Part shown: positions 19,986-29,924 of the stretch, piece after piece
Layout: every line of letters begins with the position of its first letter
Numbering within the stretch: position 1 is the first letter of the stretch
NCBI RefSeq assembly: GCF_021869765.1
Contig: NZ_CP084580.1
Span: forward strand, 2,356,001-2,420,000
Source: Chryseobacterium sp. MEBOG06
GTDB lineage: Bacteria; Bacteroidota; Bacteroidia; Flavobacteriales; Weeksellaceae
Reading direction: 5' to 3'
DNA: 64,000 nucleotides
The notes under the pieces: model-generated
Seen by the model: the letters and a program-made list of their open reading frames with translations, nothing else
Told to the model about the DNA's origin: nothing
Databases searched by the model: none
Program-made: the position numbers and the translations under genes

Positions 19986-20020
19986 CACAAAACCCACCGC
20001 AATTACGGTGGGTTTTGTGT
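19985..20020 (+). terminator. Terminator of the three-gene RHS operon
   Basis: A perfect 15-bp stem (ACACAAAACCCACCG) with a six-base loop, followed by TTT. Confidence 0.88.
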
Positions 20021-20070
20021 TTTATAGAATAGAGTAATTTTCTACGAGTAGGCTTGTTTAGCTTTAAAAT

Positions 20071-21995
20071 CCCGCTTCAGCAGATGGACTATAAATACAA
20101 TATCCGCGGATGGATGACCCAGATCAATGAGCCTGCTACTCTAAACGGGAAACTTTTTGGATATAAGATCAAATACAACAATCCTGAAAACCCATCGACA
20201 ACTGGGAAATTCAACGGAAATATCGCAGAAATAGACTGGAATAACAGTTCTGAAAACAATCTCAAAAGATATGTTTATGAATATGATGCCCTAAACAGGC
20301 TTACCAATGCTTTTTATAAAGAACCGGGAACCGGAGTCAGCGGTAATTTTGACGAATACCTGACCTATGACCTGAATGGAAACATCAGTAATCTCAAGCG
20401 TACAGCGGCATCTATGCCAGGAAATACGGCTACTTTGGTCGATAATCTTGATTATATCTATAATGGCAACCGCCTGACCCAAGTGATCGAAAATGCCATG
20501 AATGATACCGGTTATGAAGGAGGTAATAATATCATAGATTATGACCTGAACGGGAGTATGACCACGATGAAGGATAAAGGAATTCAGAATATTGCTTATA
20601 ATCATCTGAACCTGTCTGATGGTTTTGCAATTAGCCAGACAGATCCGTTTGGTACAAATGTAAATTTCAGTTTAAGCTATTTATATCGTGCTGACGGAAC
20701 AAAACTCCGAAAAACAAATAAATCAGGAGGAGGAAGAGGTCAATCTACCTCATATTCATATACTGATTATTTAGACGGTTTTCAATATAGTTTTTTGGAA
20801 ACTGTACAGCCTTGCTTATGGTGTAGAACAAGTGTAGCCTATGAACAGGAGGCATTTAAGGATCCAATCCTTCTTGCCCCCCCCTATTTTGGGCTCCCTA
20901 GGCTGGCTATTGGATTTTGTACCAACTTCAGAAGGTTTTTATAGCTTTACAGAAAATCGCTATATTTACCAATATAAAGATCATTTAGGAAATGCCAGGG
21001 TAAGTTATGCTAAAAATAGTGAAGGCAACATTGAAATTACAGATACGAATAACTACTACGCTTTTGGAGCAAACCACATAGGCGGAACTAAATCCAGTTT
21101 AGGAGGATATAAAGGCTACAAGTACAACGGAAAGGAATTACAAGAGACCGGGATGTATGATTATGGGGCAAGATTTTATATGCCGGATATAGGGAGATGG
21201 GGAGTTGTTGATCCGTTGGCTGAGACTTCTCGTAGATGGTCTCCTTATACTTACGCCTATAATAACCCTATTCGATATATAGACCCGGATGGAAGATTTG
21301 CGATTCCTCCTGATGATTATATAGATGCTTCTACTGGAAAGTATTTGGGAAGTGATGGGGCTGCAACAACTAATGCCAGGGTAATATATAAAAGCGATTG
21401 GAATAGTATTACTTCTGAAAAAGGGGGTTCTACATCAGCAGATGCTACATCAGCTTTACAAGCAAGCAGTTCTGTAATTACAGTCAATAATACTCAAATA
21501 AATTCTGATATAAATAACGCCAATAATGAAACTATTAAAGACCAGACAAAGGAACGACAAGTTTGGGTTGGTATGGAGGTTACAAGAGGGGACACTCCTA
21601 CAGCGCAAGTAACCTCTGTTAGAGGGCCAGATGGGATAGATGGAAAAACAACAACAACTATAGCATCTCTTATGGATAATTCAGGAGCTACAGTAAAACA
21701 AACTTTTGATGGTACAAAATTAATCCCTGTTGCTCAAGTGCATACGCATAATACTTCGCAAAATCCTAGTCTAGTAAATACACCAGGGACATCTGTTAAA
21801 GATAAATCAACATCTAAGAGTTTTAATATTCCTGTGTATGCAGTTGATTCTTATACGGGAACTCAATCAACTGGAAATGCAATACATAGAGTTATGCCAA
21901 ATGGTACACAAACAAATAATATTGGAACTACTAATACTAACAATATAGGACAGGCAGCTTTAAAACATTTTATAGATAAACAAAAAACTCCATAA
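20071..21995 (+). pseudogene. Orphan RHS-core + JAB-like tip, frameshifted at a C8 tract
   Basis: Core homology starts mid-gene at PLQQMDYKYNIRGWM, 50 nt after the operon terminator, with no start codon. The frame breaks in a run of eight C at 20877-20884. Seven C (or ten) would give a continuous frame into GSLGWLLDFVPTSEGF. The core then completes ([20 protein letters not shown] ... YIDPDGR). The ~235-residue tip has VAQVHTHNTSQNP followed by GTSVKD: H-x-H and S-x-x-D as in JAB/JAMM metalloproteases, with a possible Glu in WVGMEVTRG. The matching core at 7784 has nine C. Confidence 0.75.
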
Positions 21996-22432
21996 TGAAA
22001 AAGATTCTATCAATATTATTATTGAATTTTTGCTTGTTTAGTTGTTACTCGCAAAAATCAAATTCAGATATAATATATTTTTTACCTTCTTCCGTTAATG
22101 AGATTCTTATTAAAGAGCTTCAAAAAAGAGGGCCGAATAATGAAACCTATATAGTTTTAGATAAAGAGAATACAGATACCTATACCATATACTTGAATAG
22201 GCTCTCTAATTCTTCGGAAAATTTTTGGGTAAAACACAGCAATAGATCTGTATTTATACAAGGAAAACTAATACCTCTTTATTTTTATTCTGATGAATAC
22301 TTTTCATTTGCAGAGAAAGGTGAAACAGTACTAAAGAAGTTAGGCACAGAAGAAGTAATTAAAAAGACTATTAATATTCGGGAGAATACATTTTTTATAA
22401 AATTTAAACTCGATGGAGAGATAGTAAAATAA
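21995..22432 (+). CDS. Putative immunity lipoprotein
   Basis: The 145-aa product has the lipoprotein signal MKKILSILLLNFCLFSC. Start and toxin stop share one base (TAATG), so translation is likely coupled. No recognised domain. Immunity is inferred from position behind a JAB-like tip; it shows no evident similarity to the immunity protein at 19467. Confidence 0.66.
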   Translation: MKKILSILLLNFCLFSCYSQKSNSDIIYFLPSSVNEILIKELQKRGPNNETYIVLDKENTDTYTIYLNRLSNSSENFWVKHSNRSVFIQGKLIPLYFYSDEYFSFAEKGETVLKKLGTEEVIKKTINIRENTFFIKFKLDGEIVK

Positions 22433-22437
22433 ATACA

Positions 22438-22460
22438 AACCCCGCTCATTGAGCGGGGTT
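22438..22460 (+). terminator. Rho-independent terminator
   Basis: A 10-bp GC-rich stem (AACCCCGCTC / GAGCGGGGTT) with an ATT loop, directly after the immunity gene. Confidence 0.8.
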
Positions 22461-22466
22461 GTTATG

Positions 22467-22718
22467 TTATAAAATGCTTTGCAGCTTAGTTTGTTTAAGG
22501 AATGCATCCAGGAGAGCGAAGACATGTTGTCTATCGTTCTCTTTTAGTTTTTGTATATCTAAAATTTTAGCGACAATATTTTTATCCAGTAGAATATCCG
22601 TAGACCCTACGAGATAATCCAGAGACACTTCCAGGGCTTCTGCCAGCTGTGTGGCCATCTCAATAGATGGTTTTACTTCCTCACGCTCCCCCCGTTGGTG
22701 CGAGAATCTTGCTCGTAC
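22467..22718 (-). pseudogene. XRE/HTH regulator remnant lacking the recognition half
   Basis: Read on the minus strand, the frame gives EEVKPSIEMATQLAEALEV followed by SLDYLVGSTD, the second half of a Cro/CI-type helix-turn-helix, then a ~45-aa helical tail. The first helices, including the HTH itself, are missing; the frame meets a TAG before them. An intact-looking 63-aa frame begins at an internal Met, but it cannot encode a complete HTH. It is the only non-cassette gene relic inside the array and lies opposite to all cassettes. It may mark an old insertion or the pre-array chromosome. Confidence 0.65.
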
Positions 22719-22761
22719 CTAAATTAATTATAAGATTACTTTTCAATGCAGCCTTATAAAG

Positions 22762-24309
22762 CCTAAGCTGGATTTTGCCGGAGTAGCTCTAACAGATAAC
22801 CTTGTATATAAATACACCGGCAACCGCCTGACTCAGGTGATCGAAAATGCTATGAATGATACCGGTTATGAAGGCGGCAATAATATCATAGATTATGACC
22901 TGAACGGGAGTATGACCACGATGAAGGATAAAGGAATACAGAGTATTCAGTATAACTATTTAAATCTTCCCTACCAGGTTAATATTCAGAATGTTAATTT
23001 TGCAGGAAAAGTAAACACGGCAGATATCAGCCATCTTTACCGGGCAGATGGGGTGAAACTCCGCAAAACATATATACAGTCATTTCATATGGGGCTGCCT
23101 ATAGATCATCTTACTGATTACCTCGATGGTTTCCAGTATAGCTATAGAGGTGATGGCAATGTATGTTTAGTGTGCAGAACAGAAACAGCCTATGAAGAAC
23201 AGGCCTACAGAAAAATAATTGCTCCTGTAATTCCTTCTACTCCCCAATGGACTCTGGATTTTGTACCTACCGCAGAAGGATTTTACAGTTTCAAAGAAAA
23301 CCGCTATATTTATCAGTACAAAGACCACCTTGGAAATGCCAGGGTAAGTTTTGCTAAGGACAGCCAAAGTGCTCTTGAAATTATTGACACCAACAATTAC
23401 TATCCTTTTGGTTTAAATCATATAGGCCAGGGAAAAAGTCTTTTAGGTGGGTATTTAAATTACAAGTACAATGGTAAGGAACTGCAGGAGACGGGAATGT
23501 ACGACTACGGCGCACGTTTCTATATGCCTGATATTGGAAGATGGGGAGTTGTAGATCCGCTGGCGGAAAAGATGACTCGTCATAGTCCTTATAATTATGC
23601 GTTTAATAATCCAATCAGATTTATTGACCCGGATGGCAGATCAGGAAAAGATTGGTTTAATAATTCAATGGGTCAAATGGAATTTAGAGATGATGTTAAA
23701 AGCCAACAGGATTTGAATGATAAAGGAATAAAAGGAACCTATGTGGGTGAAACTGCTCGGCAAGGAGATTTAAATTATGCTGCGAACGGAGTGGTTTATG
23801 ATGATTCAGCTGCAGGAGGAGGAAAAGCAATTGCTGATGGTAGGGTTACCGATGTTGGAGAAGTCACAATTACAAAGGAAGCATCTACGCCTAGAAAAAC
23901 TTGGAATTTTGTTGCAGATAATTTAATTTCTCCTCCAATGGAAGGAGTTTCCGTTGTTGGACATATTCTTTACGGTAGCTTCGTTGCTTTCCCACAACAA
24001 GCTATTGAGCAAGAAAAAGTTTATGGTCTTCATGTAAAAATGGATGTAAATGTTCTTAAGTTTAAAAATGGAAGTCTTAAAAGAGTAACCTATAAAGATG
24101 GTGATCCCATGACTGAAGCTGAGCAGTTCGAAGCATTTGCTAAGCCAGGTGTTGAAGCAATGACAGCAGGAGTCAGTTTTGGTTTTAATCCAGTTACAAA
24201 GCTTGGTACTGTAGGGAATGCAGTTGGTAATTGGGGGGTAAATACAGCTGCTAAAACTGCTGTAAAGAAAGGAATATATCAATTAGGACCTAAAAAAGAT
24301 AAAGAATGA
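22762..24309 (+). CDS. Orphan RHS-core fragment with unrecognised tip
   Basis: Core homology starts around KYTGNRLTQVIENAMND, with no credible start in front. It runs intact through CLVCRTETAYEEQAY and the [20 protein letters not shown] ... FIDPDGRS signature. The ~220-residue tip begins with the DWFNNSMGQ-type linker common in these proteins. It has a moderately hydrophobic middle (GHILYGSFVAFPQQ) and a Gly/Ala-rich end (GNAVGNWGVNTAAKTAVKKG). I do not recognise it. The immunity gene encodes a two-helix membrane protein, so a membrane-acting toxin is possible. Confidence 0.68.
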   Translation, partial: PKLDFAGVALTDNLVYKYTGNRLTQVIENAMNDTGYEGGNNIIDYDLNGSMTTMKDKGIQSIQYNYLNLPYQVNIQNVNFAGKVNTADISHLYRADGVKLRKTYIQSFHMGLPIDHLTDYLDGFQYSYRGDGNVCLVCRTETAYEEQAYRKIIAPVIPSTPQWTLDFVPTAEGFYSFKENRYIYQYKDHLGNARVSFAKDSQSALEIIDTNNYYPFGLNHIGQGKSLLGGYLNYKYNGKELQETGMYDYGARFYMPDIGRWGVVDPLAEKMTRHSPYNYAFNNPIRFIDPDGRSGKDWFNNSMGQMEFRDDVKSQQDLNDKGIKGTYVGETARQGDLNYAANGVVYDDSAAGGGKAIADGRVTDVGEVTITKEASTPRKTWNFVADNLISPPMEGVSVVGHILYGSFVAFPQQAIEQEKVYGLHVKMDVNVLKFKNGSLKRVTYKDGDPMTEAEQFEAFAKPGVEAMTAGVSFGFNPVTKLGTVGNAVGNWGVNTAAKTAVKKGIYQLGPKKDKE

Positions 24310-24503
24310 TAGATCTATTATTTGGTTTAGTTGGAACATTTATTAGATGGATTTTCGTCTATAAATGCAATTCAAAAAAAATGGCAGAGTCTTATAACTC
24401 TGATACGACACAAGAAGGAATAAAGAACAATTTAGTGGGACTCCTTTTGATACCTATAGCTATTGTAATAGGGTTAATAATATATTATTTAGAAAAGAAG
24501 TAA
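24306..24503 (+). CDS. Putative membrane immunity protein
   Basis: The 65-aa product has two predicted membrane segments (about residues 2-18 and 43-61) joined by a polar loop. It overlaps the toxin stop (ATGA). It is the only immunity candidate here predicted to be a two-pass membrane protein; most others are lipoproteins. That suggests protection against an inner-membrane-targeted toxin. Confidence 0.62.
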   Translation: MIDLLFGLVGTFIRWIFVYKCNSKKMAESYNSDTTQEGIKNNLVGLLLIPIAIVIGLIIYYLEKK

Positions 24504-24524
24504 AATTTTCTTTAACAAATAGCC

Positions 24525-24549
24525 AACCCCATCGCATTGCGGTGGGGTT
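24525..24549 (+). terminator. Rho-independent terminator
   Basis: AACCCCATCGC / GCGGTGGGGTT stem (one G-U) with an ATT loop, then TTG. Confidence 0.78.
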
Positions 24550-24591
24550 TGTGTTGTAAAAATTGTTCTGTTTTGTAAATGAAAACAGAAC

Positions 24592-26103
24592 AGCGGTAAT
24601 TTTGATGAATATCTGACCTATGACCTGAATGGAAATATCAGCAATCTCAAACGTACAGCTGGAGCTATGCCAGGAAACACAGCTACTTTGGTTGATAATC
24701 TTGATTATATCTATAATGGCAACCGCCTGACCCAAGTGATCGAAAATGCTATGAACGATACCGGTTATGAAGGAGGTAATAATATCATAGATTATGACCT
24801 GAACGGGAGTATGACCACCATGAAGGATAAAGGGATACAGAGTATTGCTTATAATCATCTGAACCTGCCGGACCTGTTCTCCATCAATCAGAATAATCCT
24901 TTAGGAGGGCTTACCAGTTTCGGACTGAGCTATCTTTATAGGGCAGATGGCACAAAAGTACGTAAGACTTATACCTCCGGAGGCGGGAAAGGACAAAACA
25001 AAACGACAAAGATGACAGACTATCTGGATGGATTTCAATATAATTATATCGAAACCTCAGGTCCTTGTTTATGGTGCAAAACCAGTGTTGCCTATGAAGC
25101 AGAAGCTTACAGAGATAAGAATATTTTTGATCCCGGAATCATATCCCCTATATGGCTGCTTGATTTTGTCCCCACTGCAGAAGGATTTTACAGTTTCATA
25201 GAAAACCGCTATATTTATCAGTATAAAGATCACCTTGGAAATGCCAGAGTAAGTTTTGCCAAAGACAGCACAGGCACCCCTGAAATAACGGATACGAATA
25301 ATTATTATGCATTTGGAATGAATCATATTGGAGGAGTGAAAGGCTTGCTAGGAGGTTATATGAATTACAAGTACAACGGGAAGGAGTTGCAAGAGACTGG
25401 TATGTATGATTATGGCGCAAGGATGTATATGCCGGATATTGGAAGATGGGGTGTGGTGGATCCGCTGGCGGAGAAAATGCGTCGTCATAGTCCATATAAT
25501 TATACATTCAATAATCCTATACGATTTACTGATCCGGATGGAAGACAAGCAGATGATTGGCGAAACAAAAATGGACAGTTAGTTTATGACCGCAAAGCTA
25601 ACGATGGAAAAGGAGATTATACAAAGTTTGCTACTGATAAAGACTAAGCATATGGAGATGGTTTGAAAAATTCAGGTAATACGGGTGCCACACAATTTGA
25701 TCAATTAGTAACTTCAAAGTTACCAACTACTGTAGAATATAGTAAAGAAGACCACCCTTTTTCAATGGGAGAAACGCATCCAATTGAGAAAGATGGCAAA
25801 CTTGTAGGTTTTGAGATTATAATATATGAGGGATCTAGTGAAGCTGCCTTTAAAAATCCAGACAAAGTTTTAAATTCTGACGAAGCAGATAATGTGAAGA
25901 AGGGAAATTTAAGTGCTTTTGATATATCAACTTCAACTTTTGGTCATGAGATTGCCCATGCAAATGAAAAAAATCACCAACTACTTAAGAAACAAGAAGA
26001 AACTGGTATTGTTAACCCTAAAAATAACAGCGAAACAATGCCAATAGCTATAGGAAAACAGATTTTTAAAGAATTGAGAGATAATGAAATTAAAAATAAA
26101 TAA
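24592..26103 (+). pseudogene. Orphan RHS-core + HExxH tip, interrupted by TAA
   Basis: Core homology starts at SGNFDEYLTYDLNG, the same region where the orphan at 7767 begins. It proceeds intact to [15 protein letters not shown] ... FTDPDGR and a DDWRNKNGQ linker. At 25645-25647 a TAA interrupts the frame; reading simply continues in the same frame after it (AYGDGLKNSGNTG), so this is a nonsense change, not a frameshift. The tip contains FGHEIAHANEKNHQ, an HExxH zinc-protease site, but I cannot assign the family. With the stop repaired, it would be an intact tip. Confidence 0.72.
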
Positions 26104-26105
26104 TT

Positions 26106-26990
26106 ATGAATAAATACTTTATTATTGTCTTACTCTTTTTAGCTACTTGTTGTAAATCTCAAAATATTACCACGTTTTCTCAATTAGAAAATAATATTAG
26201 AGAAATACTTTTTCAAAAAGGTTATATATCACAAAATGCGTATTCTCAAAAAAACAGTTTTACTATTTATGGAACTTATCAAAGAAAAGTTGATGAAAAA
26301 AAGTTACGAAATGGTATATATGATCTTTATTTAGGAAATCATAGTCCTCAATTCAAATTTATTTACGAGCGAAATAAAATTATTTTTTTAGATATTTATT
26401 CTTTCAAGAATTTTTTAGAATCAATGAGAACACAAATGATTTATTTATTTGAACAAAGATATTGTAGAGAAATTATTGTTGATTATGTAAAGAGATTGAT
26501 TAGAACACATTACAGTTTTAATAGAAATCCAAGAGATCTGTTTAATAAAAATTGTGAATTTCCAGAAAAAAGAATACCAAGTACATTTTATTTAAATGAA
26601 ATTAAGAGTAAAATTATTACCGAAATTGCGCAGAACGAGGATTTAAAAAAAGGAAATTTGCAACTTGAAAAAATTGAAAACATTGCAGTTGGTGAGTTAA
26701 GTATATATTTTGGTATTAATGAGAAAGAAAAATTGGAAGAAGGAATTTATAGTTATGTTAATATAAATTCTAGTGTTTCTAATAATAGTTATTTTATCCT
26801 AAATGGAAATGATATTAAGTTTTTGAAAATGGATTCAGATGAATCATTCATTAAATCAATTCAAGAAATAATTTTATTTGGAGAAGATAAAAATATATGT
26901 TCTGAAAAAATTATTTGGTATATCGAACAATTATTTTCAAATTATATGGAAGACTCTTGTCTTTCTAAAGTTACGAAAGATTTGCCGTAA
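26106..26990 (+). CDS. Putative immunity lipoprotein with internal duplication
   Basis: The 294-aa product has the lipoprotein signal MNKYFIIVLLFLATCC and starts 2 nt after the tip's stop codon. The mature part appears to contain two related halves. Around residues 60-140, KLRNGIYDLYLGN ... IFLDIYSFKNFLES ... CREIIVDYVKRLI parallels KLEEGIYSYVNIN ... IKFLKMDSDESFIKS ... CSEKIIWYIEQLF near residues 210-285. It is strongly AT-rich and of no known family. The immunity role is inferred from position. A two-domain immunity protein is unusual in this array. Confidence 0.62.
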   Translation: MNKYFIIVLLFLATCCKSQNITTFSQLENNIREILFQKGYISQNAYSQKNSFTIYGTYQRKVDEKKLRNGIYDLYLGNHSPQFKFIYERNKIIFLDIYSFKNFLESMRTQMIYLFEQRYCREIIVDYVKRLIRTHYSFNRNPRDLFNKNCEFPEKRIPSTFYLNEIKSKIITEIAQNEDLKKGNLQLEKIENIAVGELSIYFGINEKEKLEEGIYSYVNINSSVSNNSYFILNGNDIKFLKMDSDESFIKSIQEIILFGEDKNICSEKIIWYIEQLFSNYMEDSCLSKVTKDLP

Positions 26991-27029
26991 CCCTCGCTCC
27001 CGCACGATTGTATTGTGTGGAGATAAATA

Positions 27030-27057
27030 AAAAACCTCGTAATTTTACGAGGTTTTT
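27030..27057 (+). terminator. Rho-independent terminator
   Basis: AAAAACCTCGTA / TACGAGGTTTTT stem with a short ATTT loop. Confidence 0.82.
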
Positions 27058-27203
27058 GTGTTTTTATAGTGCAGCTACATTTTTATTAAAGAAGTCTTTA
27101 AATTTTTTGGTGGTGAGAATTTTTTCCACGAGTCTGAAAATGGTATTCTATCACTTTTATTTATTCAAACTCTATGGTCTCTAGATTGGTATTAGACTAA
27201 ATT

Positions 27204-27602
27204 CCCAACTCAGAAGGTTTTTACAGCTTTACAGAAAATTGTTATATTTACCAGTATAGAGATCACTTAGGAAATGCAAGAGTGAATTTTGCAAAAGATG
27301 AAGGAGGAAATCTTGAGGTCCTCGATACAAATAATTACTATGCGTTTGGGATGAATCATATTGGTGGTATAAAAAGCTCATTGGGAAATTATAAGAACTA
27401 TAAGTACAATGGGAAGGAGTTGCAGGAGACGGGAATGTATGATTATGGGGCGAGGATGTATATGGCAGATATAGGGAGATGGGGTGTAGTGGATCCATTG
27501 GCAGAGAAATATCAAATGATGTCTGTTTATAATTACGGTGGGAATAATCCTATCTATTTTATTGATCCTAATGGGATGAACCTAGATACTTGGGAATTGT
27601 AA
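27204..27602 (+). pseudogene. Degraded RHS-core fragment
   Basis: Reads EGFYSFTENCYIYQYRDHLGNARV through [16 protein letters not shown] and FIDPNGMNLDTWEL, then stops. Just upstream, the sequence equivalent to WLLDFVPTSEG is recognisable but carries small deletions. After the stop there are further stop codons in this frame before the tip at 27684, so core and tip are no longer joined. Confidence 0.65.
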
Positions 27603-27683
27603 AATTAAAGAAATCTCAAAAGATATACCTTTTTAAGTATATAAGTTTGAAAATCAGTAGAATGCGGAGTGTTTTTTTAGTTT

Positions 27684-28037
27684 TTGGAGAAAAATTCAAA
27701 AGCTGGAAATGAATTTGATCTACTTCAATATACTGAAGGTATTACAGACAAAGGAATGGTGGGTAGAACATTACAGTTTAAACATTTAACTAAAATAGAT
27801 TCCAAAGGAGATATAGGAGGTTTTTTGCCTTCTTTACAACTTAATTACTATAAAAATTTTCTTAATACAACAAAAGGCATTCAGCATATGAAGAGTATTT
27901 ATTCACATTCCCACCCAGGAGACGGAAGGAATCCTATACCTTCCGGTAATGACTTGCAAACAGCAGAAAATCCATATATTCCAATACCTACATTTAAAGT
28001 ATATAGTGGAGGTGTTTATAATACATTTAAACCATAA
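27684..28037 (+). CDS. JAB/JAMM-like toxin tip detached from its RHS core
   Basis: The 117-aa frame starts at a TTG (no good ATG). It contains YSHSHPGDGRNPIPSGNDLQ, i.e. H-x-H-P-x7-S-x-x-D, the JAMM zinc motif of JAB/MPN peptidases. Toward its C-terminus are YIPIPTFKVYSGGVYNTF, a typical JAB strand pair. Between the core fragment and this tip lie ~80 nt with several stops, so it is probably not expressed as a fusion. It is followed after 12 nt by an immunity gene. Confidence 0.62.
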   Translation: MEKNSKAGNEFDLLQYTEGITDKGMVGRTLQFKHLTKIDSKGDIGGFLPSLQLNYYKNFLNTTKGIQHMKSIYSHSHPGDGRNPIPSGNDLQTAENPYIPIPTFKVYSGGVYNTFKP

Positions 28038-28049
28038 AATAGAAAATTC

Positions 28050-28826
28050 ATGAAAAATATATTTTTCTTCATATTTTTAAGCCCTTTTTTATATTCTCAA
28101 AATTATCAAGTAAAAGACTCCCTTAAAGTTCTTGCTATGAGCAACTTTAAATCCATGGTAGTTTTTGAAAATAAAAATGGGAAATTAATTCCTAAAAGAA
28201 ATTATAGTTACGATCAAAGTAAAAATCAAATCATTATTAAAAATATATCTGAGAAAGAAAAACAATGGTTGATGACAATTATTAAGCTTGATAAGAATTA
28301 TCATATTCAGGAAGAAGAGAGAGTATTTGAAGTAATGCTTACTCCTGAAAAAGAAAATATATCAGTAAATAAACAAGTTTCGATGATAAGAAAATATTTT
28401 TACAATAGCAATAATACAGTTGACATAAAGGATTATAATAGCAACGGTGTTTTTTGGGGCAAAGAATTCATTATTCTTGATCAAAACAATAATATAAATG
28501 AAAGTATAAAACTCTTTACTATTGCTGACGATATTGTTGTTACAGAAATAGAGAGGTACAATTGGATTGATAATAAGAATTATCATTATGAGAAACTTAC
28601 TTTTAATGCTCCTAAATCTAGAGTAGTTGGAGATTATACACTAAATCAATATGGAGAACGTAGTTTCTTTAAGGGAAGTATGACTCTGAATGACGAAACA
28701 GAAGAGATAAATATTCCTTTTGGCAATAAGCTGAAGAAATTTGATGCTAAAGGAAATATCATACAATTATACACACTGTTTAATGGAAAAGAAAATGTTG
28801 TAGAGGAAAGAAAAATTGTATATTAA
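28050..28826 (+). CDS. Putative secreted immunity protein
   Basis: The 258-aa product has a short signal peptide (MKNIFFFIFLSPFLYSQ) and no lipobox. The mature part has beta-strand periodicity of the MORN/antitoxin-YwqK kind (YDQSKNQIIIK, FDAKGNIIQLYTLFNGKENV), but I cannot name a family with confidence. It follows the JAB-like tip by 12 nt. Immunity is inferred from position. Confidence 0.6.
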   Translation: MKNIFFFIFLSPFLYSQNYQVKDSLKVLAMSNFKSMVVFENKNGKLIPKRNYSYDQSKNQIIIKNISEKEKQWLMTIIKLDKNYHIQEEERVFEVMLTPEKENISVNKQVSMIRKYFYNSNNTVDIKDYNSNGVFWGKEFIILDQNNNINESIKLFTIADDIVVTEIERYNWIDNKNYHYEKLTFNAPKSRVVGDYTLNQYGERSFFKGSMTLNDETEEINIPFGNKLKKFDAKGNIIQLYTLFNGKENVVEERKIVY

Positions 28827-28911
28827 TTTTTTAATTTAAAGAATATTTCCATTTAAAAATAGAATCCCGCTGCGCATTCTATGACAACAAGCAAATAAAA
28901 ACCGTTAAAAT

Positions 28912-29916
28912 TTATGACGCAAATTTGTAAGTGTTTATATACGGAGTTTGTCGATTAATCACTGCAAAAACCCTGCTTATAAGTTTACATCGTATATTAT
29001 TTAAAATTAGCATGGAATTTTTGCCTTCTGCCTTTTTCTTATAATAGTATTCTTTTATCTGGGCATCATATTTCATCGAAGTCATAGCGCACATTTGTAA
29101 CAGGGATTTCATTTTTTTGTCAGCCAGATGATTTACTTTGGTTCTTCCCTTAATACTTGAGCCGGAACTATACTCAAAAGGTGCAACGCCAGAATAGCAG
29201 GCAAACTTCCTCCAACTTGGGAAGGCTGTAAAACCTTTTGTAGCAATTATAAAATAAAGGCTTGTTTGATCACCAATTCCAGGTACTGATTTAATGAGTC
29301 TGTCCTGTTTCTGTAATTCTTCATTAGACTGAATAATCTGCTTTATTTTGCACTCTATCATCTTAATAGATTTTTTGATAGCGCAAACTAAGCTGCTATT
29401 GATCTTTGAAATCTGAGTGAGAATTTCTTTATTTACAAAATCAATATTCTCTTTAGAGGTTTGCATTATCAATAAAGATTTTAAGACCTTTTCTCTTTCA
29501 GTGTAAAGCATTTTCAACTTTAAAATATCTAGTTCCGCTAATGTGTATAATGCTAATTTATCAATATTTCTAAGACTATAGTAAGAAATATCTCTAGCAT
29601 CGGTCTTATCATTTTTACCTCTGGAAATTCCTTTGGACCGCTTAATTTCCATGGCGGGAACTACCCATAGATCAAGTTTCAAATCTGTAGAGATTGTAAT
29701 TAAATGATTAGTATAAATACCTGTGTTTTCGCAACAGAATAAGACATCGCAAATATCAATTTTTCGTTTTATGAGAGTCTTAATGAAAAGCTTGATGGAC
29801 TTTACGTCGTTTTTCAAGACAAAGTGTTCAGATACAAGGGTTTGAATGTTTAATACATTTACATCCAATTTCAATTTTGAAACATCAATCCCAATGTGGA
29901 AGCAATAATTTTTCAT
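28912..29916 (-). CDS. IS110-family transposase, copy 1
   Basis: The 334-aa protein begins HIGIDVSKLKLDV, the first Asp of the RuvC-like DEDD domain; CENTGIYTNHL and KNDKTDARDIS supply later acidic motifs. The C-terminal Transposase_20 domain shows LIKSVPGIGDQTSLYF and FACYSGVAPFEYSSGSS with the conserved Ser region. Length is normal for the family. The non-coding stretch upstream of its start is the likely guide-RNA region. The protein is identical to that of the second copy, so the element has moved or duplicated recently. Confidence 0.92.
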   Translation of the reverse strand: MKNYCFHIGIDVSKLKLDVNVLNIQTLVSEHFVLKNDVKSIKLFIKTLIKRKIDICDVLFCCENTGIYTNHLITISTDLKLDLWVVPAMEIKRSKGISRGKNDKTDARDISYYSLRNIDKLALYTLAELDILKLKMLYTEREKVLKSLLIMQTSKENIDFVNKEILTQISKINSSLVCAIKKSIKMIECKIKQIIQSNEELQKQDRLIKSVPGIGDQTSLYFIIATKGFTAFPSWRKFACYSGVAPFEYSSGSSIKGRTKVNHLADKKMKSLLQMCAMTSMKYDAQIKEYYYKKKAEGKNSMLILNNIRCKLISRVFAVINRQTPYINTYKFAS

Positions 29917-29924
29917 AACTTTGG

